Of a DNA stretch of 64,000 bases, positions 22,647 through 32,075 are shown piece after piece. Both the position numbers and the translations under genes were made by a program. Positions within the stretch are counted from its first letter, which is position 1, and each line of letters begins with the position of its first letter. Source of the DNA: Blepharisma japonicum (lineage: Eukaryota > Ciliophora > Heterotrichea > Heterotrichida > Blepharismidae); NCBI GenBank assembly GCA_949751835.1, contig CATKHK010000012.1, positions 551,522 through 615,521 on the forward strand. Direction: 5' to 3'. The notes under the pieces were generated by a model that ran no database searches, was not told the DNA's origin, and saw only the letters and a list, made by a program, of their open reading frames with translations.

Positions 22647-24081
22647 CCTTGACTCTTATATCAGCTTCTGGGAAAACTTCTTTTATTTTGTCAACAAGAG
22701 GAGTTGCTGTATCTTTTTCAGTAGCTGAATATTCACCCCAAATGAAGGATTCTTGAGTTTCTTCATGAGAGTCAGCTGTTTGAATTAATTTTGCATCAAA
22801 ATTAATTAAAGGAGGTTCAGTGTATGAATTTGCTGATATAAATTCTTCATAAGCTTTTTTCAGTGCTTCGATTCTTCCATCATACTCTTCTTTGCCTATA
22901 AGATGGACTTCTTCTTGTTGATATTTAGTAGGTAATGGCTCTCCTTTTAATAATGCTTCCACATCTTGCTCAAATTTTCTTTCACTTGGGTGCCCTACCC
23001 AAAGAATTTTTCCTTTGTGAACTAGGACACAAGTTGGAATTCCAGTCAAATCAAAAATTTTAGGAGCTGATTCATCAAATCCTTTAGGACCAGCCCATAA
23101 GTTTCTTACCAAAGTCCAGCCTTTTTGATTACATCTTTCAATGATCTCATTTTTCCCATCATCCAATGAAATCGCCAAGATAATAAATTTTCCTGCCCAT
23201 TCTGGATGACTAGCAAGCATGTCTTGATTATGCTGCATTGGTTTTTGGCAAGGTCCACACCAGGTTGCCCAAAAATCGATTAAATAAACTTTACCATCGT
23301 CTTCTGGCCATGTCAAAGTGACCGCCTCTTCTGTATTTGTATCTAAAACGTTTAGTGAAGGGCAAGAATCCCCAGCTTTTGGAGGAGGTGGGGGTAAAGA
23401 TAAAGGACTCCCTGCAACTCCTTCATTTATTAATTTTTCTAGATCTACCTTAGATGGATGGCCACTCCAGAGAAGTTTTCCATTGCGGACTAAAAAGCAG
23501 CTAGGAATTCCCTCAATTCCTAAACTTTTTGCAGAGGTACTACCAAATCCTTCCGCGCCTGCCCAAAATGAAGAAATTTTGGTCCACCCTTTTTCTCTCA
23601 TTCTAGATTCTGGTTCTTCTTTGGTATCATCTAAAGAAACTGCAATGATCTCTACATGTCCTTCCCAGCCAAGGTTTCTTTCAAGCATTTCTTGGTTATG
23701 CTTCATAGGTTCTTGGCAAGGCCCACACCATGTAGCCCAAAAATCCAGTAAATAAAGTTTATTATCGTTGGAATCGAAATTCAATGTAACTGCTTCACCG
23801 TCAGAAACCTTAAAAACTGAAAGTGATGGAAACGAATCTCCAACTTTAGGAGCAACATCAATATAAAGCTGAACTTTCTTTTCTTCTTCAGAAAGCTGAG
23901 ATTCAAGCTGGGACAACTGGGAAAAACTCCCTTTTCCATTTAGGGAAGTCCATATGTTTTCTCTTACATCCATCCCTGAAAAGCCATAATGCTTTGTGGA
24001 GTTGAATTTAAGATCAGAAATGCCTAAATTGGAAGCTTTTGCTATGAATGAAGCACCAGTTTCTAATAGGTCGCCAAACAT
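22153..24081 (-). CDS. Tandem thioredoxin-fold / double ZZ zinc-finger protein
   Basis: 642 residues, ending TAA. Two thioredoxin-like domains of the TlpA/nucleoredoxin type lie in tandem, each with FWATWCGPCQ (active-site Cys pairs near residues 118/121 and 277/280). Each also has a downstream cis-Pro motif (GIEGIPSCFLV and DLTGIPTCVLV). A PPPPP linker joins them. The C-terminal part has two ZZ-type zinc fingers: CNICNAPLTPNDIQYQCLYC with HYHCDNC, and CDGTVAGTRYKCAHC with DYCQGC, ending near HGHRAWHIM. ZZ fingers bind peptides, often N-terminal tails. No signal peptide, so a cytosolic disulfide reductase or redox-dependent adaptor is inferred. Decayed copies surround it. Confidence 0.9.
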   Translation of the reverse strand: MFGDLLETGASFIAKASNLGISDLKFNSTKHYGFSGMDVRENIWTSLNGKGSFSQLSQLESQLSEEEKKVQLYIDVAPKVGDSFPSLSVFKVSDGEAVTLNFDSNDNKLYLLDFWATWCGPCQEPMKHNQEMLERNLGWEGHVEIIAVSLDDTKEEPESRMREKGWTKISSFWAGAEGFGSTSAKSLGIEGIPSCFLVRNGKLLWSGHPSKVDLEKLINEGVAGSPLSLPPPPPKAGDSCPSLNVLDTNTEEAVTLTWPEDDGKVYLIDFWATWCGPCQKPMQHNQDMLASHPEWAGKFIILAISLDDGKNEIIERCNQKGWTLVRNLWAGPKGFDESAPKIFDLTGIPTCVLVHKGKILWVGHPSERKFEQDVEALLKGEPLPTKYQQEEVHLIGKEEYDGRIEALKKAYEEFISANSYTEPPLINFDAKLIQTADSHEETQESFIWGEYSATEKDTATPLVDKIKEVFPEADIRVKAITAEDTCERGTQCNICNAPLTPNDIQYQCLYCDPKHYHCDNCEKVIKEGVVGSAKFSHPHSVFVIHPEAQKLDFLKFGASTHEKKEFEEDQEDKQHWCRCDNQNTGHCDGTVAGTRYKCAHCPDFDYCQGCQEKYEAKEEKTIAWANSHGHRAWHIMIKMRIP

Positions 24082-24604
24082 TTATTACCATTAATTGGAA
24101 TTCTGCCAGCTTATAAGATAAATAAAATGGATGACAATTTCCACAAGCCAATGAAAGATTAGCCAGCAAACTTATTGCATTAAGATAATTATTTTGCGAT
24201 CAAAAATATTATAAAATTATCATTGAGTTTTGCTTGCTTTTATAAATTTCTAGAATGCTATTCAAACAAAGTTATATTCTGAATTGATAAATTTTATAAA
24301 GTGATTTTCTCCAACAAAATTAAAAAATTTACGAACAAAAATTTTCCAAAGTAGCTTATCCCAATTAAATTATCCTTATATAAAGTCAATGATTGTTACA
24401 ATGATATCTATTAAATTTTAAGGCTGCTTGAATTCTTAATATAAATTAATTAGTTTAAATTAGGCCTATCTTTTCAAATATATCAAATTTTATATGATAG
24501 AGTCCTAAAAATGCTATTTTAATATCATTTTTTCTAAAAATAATTACTATTAAAAATAAGAAAAATTTATTAAATTTTTTTATTAAAGCAAAAATTAACT
24601 TGCT
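24082..24604. other. Intergenic, no gene seen
   Basis: AT-rich sequence upstream of the intact thioredoxin/ZZ gene, presumably including its promoter. Nothing else recognised. Confidence 0.45.
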
Positions 24605-25287
24605 TAAGATCGATTTTTCATTGGAGATACAATTTTGATGATGGATTTTATACTATTTTGAAGCTGAAATTATAATCTCTAGTTGTTTAGAAATATCAAA
24701 TCAATATTTTTAATCAAAAGTCCAAACAATATTTTCCTTATGTTATAAATATTCATACTTCTAGAAATTAAGCGAATTGGTTAATTATGAAGATTAAGGA
24801 ATCCTCATTTTGATCATTATATGTCAAGCTTTATGCCCATAACTATTAGCCCAAACAATTGTCTTTTCTTCTTTAGCTTCATATTTCTCCTGACACCCTT
24901 GGCAGTAATCAAAATCAGGGCAATGAGCACATTTATATCTTGTCCCTGCAACAGTCCCATCACAATACCCTGTATTTTGATTGTCACACCTACAATAATG
25001 CTTCTTATCTTCCTGATCCTCTTCAAATTCTTTTTTTTCATTAGTACTTGCTCCAAACTTCAAACAGTAAAGTTTTTGAGCCTCTGGATGAATAACAAAA
25101 ATATAATGAGGATGAGCAAATTTGGCAGAACCGACTACACCTTCTTTTATAACTTTTTCACAATTATCGCAATGGTAATGCTTTGGGTCACAGTATAAAC
25201 ACTGATATTGAATATCGTTAGGGGTTAATGGAGCATTACAAATATTGCATTGGGTGCCTCTTTCACAACTAGCTTCGGCAGTAATAG
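24605..25287. repeat. Direct repeat, right copy (ZZ part and flank)
   Basis: Second copy of the segment 21969-22646. Similarity begins at the AAGATCGATTT stretch and ends abruptly at GCAGTAATAG near 25287, where an unrelated stretch begins. Confidence 0.85.
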
Positions 25288-25876
25288 GGGAAAAGGGTAA
25301 AAGACTTGATGATGTTTTTTACACTACTTTTTTGCAATTAAAGTGACATATTTTTAACAATTTCAATTTCAAGCTGTTTTTAGAGGTGAAAAAACTTCAC
25401 ATGCAAAGCAAGATACTCTTAGGATAGTTTTTATTATTCAGCGGCAGCTTAATCAATTTTAATAAGCTATTTATGCGTACCCATTATTTTTAGCAAAATA
25501 CGCCACGTCTAATCTATATATAAGAGTGATTGGCTAAGATATTTTAAAGGAGGGTGGGATTTATAGATGATAGGAGGGTATGAATGGGTGTTAGGAATGT
25601 GCTTGACCAGGTGGTTCTCTGGTAAAGCTTCTGGAGGAGCAGTCTTAACTCTTATGTCAGCTTCTGGAAAGTTTTTTTTCAGCAAGGCATCTTGCTGCTT
25701 CTTTTTCAATATCTGATGAATATTAACCCAGTCTTATATTTTAAAGGTACTTTATATGTCATGGTGGAATTACATAAAAGTCAGCGCAATCACAATTTTA
25801 GCATTAATATGCATAAACCTTCTAAATTAGAAGCTTTTTTAAGGCGGAATCACGGTTTCTAATAAGCCACTAACAT
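24797..25876 (-). pseudogene. Thioredoxin/ZZ gene copy with both thioredoxin domains deleted
   Basis: Both ends of the intact gene are still visible. The ZZ region (24797-25287) retains CDGTVAGTRYKCAHC and HYCRCDNQNTG. A piece at about 25636-25710 retains NFPEADIRVK, matching VFPEADIRVK. The bases at about 25800-25876 match the first codons of the gene, including the initiator region. The two thioredoxin domains, over 1 kb, are missing, and an unrelated stretch interrupts the copy at 25288-25635. No continuous frame exists. Confidence 0.75.
25288..25635. other. Insertion inside the thioredoxin/ZZ pseudogene
   Basis: About 350 bases with no counterpart in the intact gene. Reading the minus strand, the left side matches through RVK and the right side resumes at ITAE, exactly where the intact gene is continuous. 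No open frame of interest, no clear terminal inverted repeats, and no TA pair at both ends as expected for a retained internal eliminated sequence. It could be a small non-autonomous element or filler DNA. Confidence 0.45.
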
Positions 25877-26344
25877 TTATACAGATGATTAGAATTCTTT
25901 TAAAAAATGGATAATAATTTCGGCCTTTTTGCTAATATTGCTATCCACAATACCAAGTTTAAACTAGCTAAAAGTCGCGTCATAAGATCATAAAAGAATT
26001 ATAAACTAATGATTTATCCAGCCTATATTTATAAAATAAAAGCCTTAAAAGTTATAATTTCCAGTTTAATTTGTGGATTTATAAAGATTTGGAAATAAAT
26101 TATATTGTTATTAATTCAATCAATTAATTTTCCTAAAATAAGTATACGTTTTGGTTTTTTTTTATAAATCAGAATCAATTGCTTCTGAACATGTTGTAAC
26201 AAAGAATAATGAAATATTAATTATTAAGTTAAAAAATTTCTTTTGATATTTTATTACTGCCTTCCAAAAATGTAAAGTCATTCTAATTAAATTTTGTACT
26301 TTTGATTGACATGATTCTGAACATTTCTTATATGTATTAAATCT

Positions 26345-27772
26345 ATGATTCAAGAACTTGAAGCACAATTTGAAAACCCACAAAGTCCAAGCACAGTAGA
26401 AAACGTCACCGAATTATTTTCTACATTAAGCGTGCAAAAAATTCAACTTTCCCCTGACTCTTTGATAGAAACAGAATTGCAAAGGGCAAATCTCACTGAA
26501 GATGATGCTATAAAATACGCTACAACTTTAATAAATTCCAGCATCAGCGCTCAGATGATGGATGGAGCTGTCATAATTCGCCGTCTTCTCTGCAAAGAAA
26601 CTGAAATTCCTTTCCAAAAAATCATTCAATCTAATATTCTTCCTTCCCTTATTCAATTGGTCCCATTCTCTGATGAGAAATATTCATGTGAAGTTTTATG
26701 AATTATCTCTAATTTGGCAATTGGTGATAAAAGCTGTGTTGATTATTTGGTTTCTCAAAGATCGCTGGAATTATTCAACTATTTTTTGGAAAAAAGCCAG
26801 TCAATAAGGGTTTTTGAGCAAATGATGTGAGCAGTAGGAAATATTGCTGGGGAAGGGCCAGCTTATAGAGATACAATACTCAATCAAATTGATATTCAAA
26901 AAATTATTTATATCCTTAATACATTTAGCGATTTCTCAGAAAGAAGTATCAAAACAATTGTATGGTGCATAAATAATTTAACTTCAAAACAACCGCACCC
27001 AGATCTCAATAAAGTCATCTTATTTCTCCCATTTTTACAGAAAATCATAATAAATCATAATCAAGATGATGAAATTTTGGGAGATGCAATAGCTTCATAT
27101 GCCTTTATGACTGATATAGCTTTCGAGTTTCAAGATTATTTTAGCAGTCAAATTTTATATAAACTCCTTTCTCTTTTAGATCATAGAAACATAAGAATAT
27201 CTTTATTCTCTTTAAGAGCAATTGGAAATTACGCAACAGGTGAAAAAATTGATAGAAATTTTATAAGGACTTCAGGATTATTCCCAAAATTAATCGAACT
27301 AATAGACTCTGGTAATAAATCTATGAGAAGAGAGACATATTGGGCTTTGTCAAACATAGTTTTAGAAGGTAATACTTGCTTCAGCCATTTAATAAATTCA
27401 TTTTTTTTTGAAAAGCTTAAAAGCACATTAGAATTTGACAGTGATGAAGTGATAAAAGAAGCAATTTGGGTTGTTTGTAATTTTTCTACTGTTTGCAATT
27501 TTGAGCAAGCTAAATGAATTATAGAGAATGGGATTTTAGAAATAATTTTGAGAAAATTGCTCATAAACCCTATTCTTAGCAATCCAATCTTTGATGGAGT
27601 TTTAAATTATTTTAAACTTGTTGAGCGAATGGATCCGAAAGAAATTTCAAAATATTCAGAAATAATAGAAAATACTAAAAATCAAATAGGAAATAATGAA
27701 ATACTTGAAAACATTTTACAAAGATTAGAATACATAGATATCAGTAATGATATTTCTATGACTTATGACTAA
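26345..27772 (+). CDS. Importin-alpha-like ARM-repeat protein 2
   Basis: 475 residues. Shares the N-terminal signature of its neighbours (NVTELFSTLSV, LIETELQRANLTEDDAIKYA) and the ARM ladder with Trp/Asn pairs: WIISNLA and WAVGNIA from TGA codons, WCINNLT and YWALSNIV from TGG. As in copy 1, there is no basic importin-beta-binding segment. ARM domains begin near residue 80 and the last 60 residues form a helical tail (ILENILQRLEYI). Same-strand neighbour ARM gene 3 starts 218 bases downstream. Ends TAA. Confidence 0.87.
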
Positions 27773-27990
27773 TATAATTATTTTTTATAATTCCTTTATA
27801 AGATTTTAGAGCTGATCAATATTTTTATTTATTATTTAAATAAATAAATAAATATAAACTTATTCCTCAGTTTAAGTACTTTATTTAAAACCGTGTATAC
27901 CTTAATCTCTAATTCTTTAATATTTTACACAGTCTTTATTAGAGATATATAATTTGTGCAATTAAAACATGATAAAGATTGAGATTTAGC

Positions 27991-29388
27991 ATGCAAGACC
28001 TTATGGAGACTGATGAAAATCCACAAAATCTAAACTCAATAGAAAGTGTCACTGAAATATTTTCTACATTGAATGTTCAGCAAGTTTATCAAGACACTTC
28101 AATAGAAACAGAATTACAAAACGTGAATCTCTCTGAAGATGATACTATAAAATATGCTAAACAGTTAATAAGCTCTAGCATAAGCAGCCAGCAATTAGTC
28201 GGAGCTGTCACACTTCGCCGTCTTCTATGCGAAGTAACAGAAGTTCCTTTTCAAAAAATTATTCAATCTAATGTCCTACCATTGCTTATTCAATTAATCC
28301 CAAGCTCAGATGAGCCGCTTGTATATGAGATTTTATGAATTTTCTTAAATCTCACAGAGGGTGATAAAGCCTGCAATGAATATCTGCTTTCCTTAAATTT
28401 GCTCGACTATTTCAACTATTTATTGCAGAAAAGCTGTTCATTAAGAATTTTCGATCACATAATGTGGGCAATCGGAAATATTTCTCTAACTGATATTTCT
28501 TATAGAGATTTTATACTTCAGAAATTAGATCTTCAAAATATCAGCTTATTTCTCAGTGCAAATGCAAATCAATTTTCAATAGAAAATTTCGGAATTATTG
28601 CATGGGGTATAAAATGTTTAACCTTTAAAAAAACAAATCTTGACTTAAATAAAGCCAAAGCATTTATTCCTATTTTACGAAAAATTATAATAAATACACT
28701 TGACGAAGTTATTTTGACAGATGCACTTACTTCACATTTCAGAGTTACTGATGGTCTCTCTAATTTGAGTCTTTATTTTGATAGTGAACTTTTAGACAGA
28801 CTTATATTACAGCTAAACCATCCAAATGCGCAAATTTGCTTATTTGCTTTACAGAATATTGGAAACTATATCACTGAAACTGAAAGCCCAGATTTTGTAG
28901 AATGTACTCTATTGTTGTCAAAACTAATTGAATGTATAGACTGCAATTTAGAGCAGATAAGAAAAAATCCATACTGAGTGATTTCAAATATAGTTGTAGA
29001 TGGCAATGTATATTTTAGCTACCTACTAAATTCAAATTCTCTTGAAAAATTCAGATATACATTAGAAAACGATAAAGAAAATATCATAAATGAAGCCATT
29101 TGAGTATTTTATAATCTTGTAGCTGTTTGCGATGCAGGCCAATCTAAGTGAATTATAGATAGTGGCATTCCAGATTTAGTTTTAAAAAAGTTATTCATAA
29201 ACCCTACTATTTGTGATGCCATTTTTCAAATAATTTTAGGTTTATTTAAATTCGATATCCCAGTTGAAATAGAGAAAATTCAGATGTGCTTACAAATTCT
29301 AAAAAATGCTGAAATTTGTATAGGAAAAAATAATCAGAAATTAAATAAGGTTTTGGATAGACTGGTTGAATTGATAATAGATAATTAA
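27991..29388 (+). CDS. Importin-alpha-like ARM-repeat protein 3
   Basis: 465 residues in one frame with four TGA Trp codons, starting at the ATG at 27991 (a longer frame exists only from a TTG). The most diverged of the three. The Trp/Asn ladder is partly degraded: WIFLNLT, WAIGNIS, WVISNIV and WVFYNLV remain, but one expected W-x3-N pair reads WGIKCL. The N-terminus keeps VTEIFSTLNV and SIETELQNVNLSEDD. Loss of an Asn in the ladder suggests altered or weaker cargo binding. Ends TAA. Confidence 0.85.
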
Positions 29389-30377
29389 TATAAAAGTCTT
29401 ATATCGTAATATAAATTGATTATAAATTCAGCATATAAAATAGTCTATATCAATGACTCTTTCTCATGATAGCTGAAAAGTGGGAATTTTTGTTCCAGAG
29501 GAATGCAAAACACTGCATTCTCTCAGATTTTGAAGTTAAGAAAAAACGAAAAGAATTACAATCTTTTCATTATATTTTATTATAGCTTCTTCTCGATTCT
29601 GGACCGGCTTTGAAGAAAATTATTCTTTTCAGTTCAATCCACTCTCTTAAGTTGGTGAGCCAATAAAATACGCAAAATTCAGATATATTGTGCCAAATTT
29701 GCTATCTTTCATTGTTCGACTACTTAGGCTAACAAGAATTGGAAAAGAGAATTCTTTCAAAGTTCGATATGAATCAGGGAAAATCTATATTTTATTTAAC
29801 TGTAGAATATTTGTATGAAAAATTCCTAAAGAAAATAGGAATAAAGAAATATTGCTTGTAGAAATTCATCTAATAGTTTAAAATTGCTCTAAGGCTTCTA
29901 GGATTGATATTTAATTAAAAATTAATGAAAATCCATAAAATACTGAGCTTTAATACTTTTTTAAATTATTTGATAAGTTCTTGGTTAGATCTTCATTCAT
30001 GCGATTAAATTTATTTTCCAGCTTTATCTCAAAGAAATATCTTAAGATATTGCGTTTGATGAACTGCTTGTCATTTTTAATTTAATATCATAAAAATAAA
30101 GAAATTCTTAAAAGAGTTAGAAAATTCTAAGAAGATTTTATGAAAAGACCTACTTCTAAATATCACTTAATTTATCGATAAAATAAAGATTTTGATCATT
30201 AATAAGTATTTTTTAAAATAACCACAAACTACTCTTGCTTAAAAATTCTCTTTAAAAAGGCGCACCCTTATTAATCACTCTCTCATATTTATTTTGCCAT
30301 TTAAATTATTTTCCTTCGCTATCCATCTATCTTTTAAATATCCAAATTCCAATCTCCTTACTCTTTACCACTTAAAT
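29389..30377. other. Spacer with one unassigned open frame
   Basis: Mostly AT-rich. A plus-strand frame at about 29652-29881, with one TGA, reads VGEPIKYAKFRYIVPNLLSF and then NSFKVRYESGKIYILFNC to a TAA. It lacks an ATG and follows an in-frame TAA, so it may be a gene scrap. I recognise no family. Confidence 0.35.
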
Positions 30378-30406
30378 GAAAATAAGGCCAATAATTTTCA
30401 AATGGC
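30378..30406 (+). promoter_or_regulatory. Conserved 5' leader of Cys-rich gene 1
   Basis: Twenty-nine bases ending in the ATG context are identical to those before the paralogue at 32071, while sequence further upstream has diverged. The core is AATAAGGCCAATAATTTTCA. Such conservation of a leader suggests a shared translational or transcriptional element, or very recent duplication of this part. Confidence 0.55.
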
Positions 30407-31466
30407 AAAATTTGGATTTCTTATACTTTCCTTCTTAGGTTTTGCTATTGCCCTAGACACATCAAGTTGTAGGAAGGTTTCCTGCGGTAGCACAGCCTCT
30501 ACTGGCGGAAGTTGTGTCTCAACCACGACAACTGACATAACTGTCAATGCATGCCCATCAGACGAATATTGCAGCAATACAAATCAATTTGAAGACAGAA
30601 GTGGGTGGGCCAATGCAGCCTGCCAAACAACTCCTATAGTAAATGCTACTGCAAAAGAATGCCCAGGCAAGCACACTTATGTAACCTGGGATCGATGCTG
30701 CAAGGACAAAGACTGCTACAGCCGCAGCTGCGCCAGTGATGGCAGATGCGACCCAGTCCCAGAAGGTGGAACTTGTACAGCTGACGAGCATTGTGATGCT
30801 TTTCATTACTGCGGCTCTGGAGTTTGTACACCCACATTATCAGAAAATTCCGCTTGTAGCTATGATAACATGTGCAACCCAGGGTTTGGCTGCGATAATG
30901 GTTACTGCACTCAATATTGGAGCCAAGACGTAGGGACAGTTACGAGCGATAACAAATTTTGCAAGACAAATTATAGAGATAAATACGGTAAATGTGATGC
31001 TGCGACTGTTTGGGATTCGAAAGGAGAGACTATTAATAATTTCCCATGCACAGTACCAGATACTTGCTCATGGAAATCAATAACAACCGGTGACACTTTG
31101 GAGACAGCAGCTTGCCAATGCGGTGGAGCGGATGCCACAAGTGGATTTTGCAGTGCCAGCTATCCAAACTTAGGCTGGGACGACGCACTGTACCCAAGAA
31201 TGCAATATTATACATCAGTATGCTCAGGAGCTAAAGCACATAGCACAGATATTTCAACTCTCTATAGCTGTCAGTCTATTTGGAGGGATCAAAAGAACTT
31301 TTATACCTGGGTACAAGCATTTTATACTTATTGGGTTCTTTACCACTCAGGAGCTATCGACAGCTGTGCCTTAGATCTGAACCTTTTCGACCCTGCTTAC
31401 GATATGGATGTTTATGAATCTGCTGGATATTTTGTTGTAAGCGCAATTATCCTTTATTTAAATTAG
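30402..31466 (+). CDS. Secreted cysteine-rich surface protein 1
   Basis: 354 residues from the ATG at 30402; a longer upstream frame starts only at TTG and would bury the signal peptide. MAKFGFLILSFLGFAIALD is a clear signal peptide. The body is Cys-rich with repeated small-loop motifs (CCKDKDCYSRSC, CDAFHYCGSG, CNPGFGCDNGYC), reminiscent of EGF-like or dickkopf-type Cys patterns. The C-terminus (SAGYFVVSAIILYLN) is a short hydrophobic tail after a small-residue site, as in GPI-anchored proteins. Probably displayed on the cell surface; no enzymatic motif. Forms a tandem pair with 32071-33141. Ends TAG. Confidence 0.83.
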   Translation: MAKFGFLILSFLGFAIALDTSSCRKVSCGSTASTGGSCVSTTTTDITVNACPSDEYCSNTNQFEDRSGWANAACQTTPIVNATAKECPGKHTYVTWDRCCKDKDCYSRSCASDGRCDPVPEGGTCTADEHCDAFHYCGSGVCTPTLSENSACSYDNMCNPGFGCDNGYCTQYWSQDVGTVTSDNKFCKTNYRDKYGKCDAATVWDSKGETINNFPCTVPDTCSWKSITTGDTLETAACQCGGADATSGFCSASYPNLGWDDALYPRMQYYTSVCSGAKAHSTDISTLYSCQSIWRDQKNFYTWVQAFYTYWVLYHSGAIDSCALDLNLFDPAYDMDVYESAGYFVVSAIILYLN

Positions 31467-32046
31467 ATTAGTTAAACATTATTTGAAATAATTATTTAAG
31501 AATTGAAAAATTCAAAATAAAATTATAATAATAGTCAAGCTTATTTTGCCTATTTCATTTTAAATTCACGTTTAACTGATGATTTATCCATTTTACTTTC
31601 TAGATTTATTTTAAAAGAGTGAAGTAATCTTAGGTCTGAAGATAATAAAGAAAAGCCTTAAGAATTTTATATGAATTACTCAAATATAGCCATTGAATTA
31701 GAGTTGAGCTTTGAAGCAGAATATTAATGCTTCAGCGAAAAAATTTCATATTTAATTCAGGATTGGGTGGACCTCACTGGCTACTTTTCAGCATTCTTTT
31801 TACTCCAGTTTTCCAAATATTTCAGCACTTTATATCAATATTTCCATAATTTCTATTTATACCACAACATTTGCCAATTTCTAGCTCACAATTTCTTCTA
31901 GACCGCGCATCATTTTTAACGTAATTTCCCTTTCTTCTCTTTTTTAGCCTTTTTGCACTAAAGTCTCATTCTTTTCTTTGAAATCCTTCAATCCTTTATC
32001 AGTCAACTTTAAATTCTTAATTTTTCTTTCACTTTATCTCTTAAAA
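31467..32046. other. Intergenic between Cys-rich paralogues
   Basis: AT-rich; no gene recognised. The last 100 bases are pyrimidine-rich upstream of the conserved leader. Confidence 0.45.
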
Positions 32047-32075
32047 GAAAATAAGGCCAATAATTTTCAAATGGC
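32047..32075 (+). promoter_or_regulatory. Conserved 5' leader of Cys-rich gene 2
   Basis: Identical over 29 bases to the leader at 30378-30406, ending in the ATG and first Gly-Ala-type codon context. See that entry. Confidence 0.55.

Noticed and set aside
25288-25635. Retained TA-bound internal eliminated sequence
   Set aside because: No TA dinucleotide at both edges when the copy is aligned to the intact gene; kept only as an insertion of unknown nature.
30294-30401. N-terminal extension of Cys-rich protein 1 (and the similar one at 31978-32070)
   Set aside because: The longer frame starts at TTG and would place 36 residues before a canonical signal peptide; the ATG at 30402 sits right after the conserved leader.
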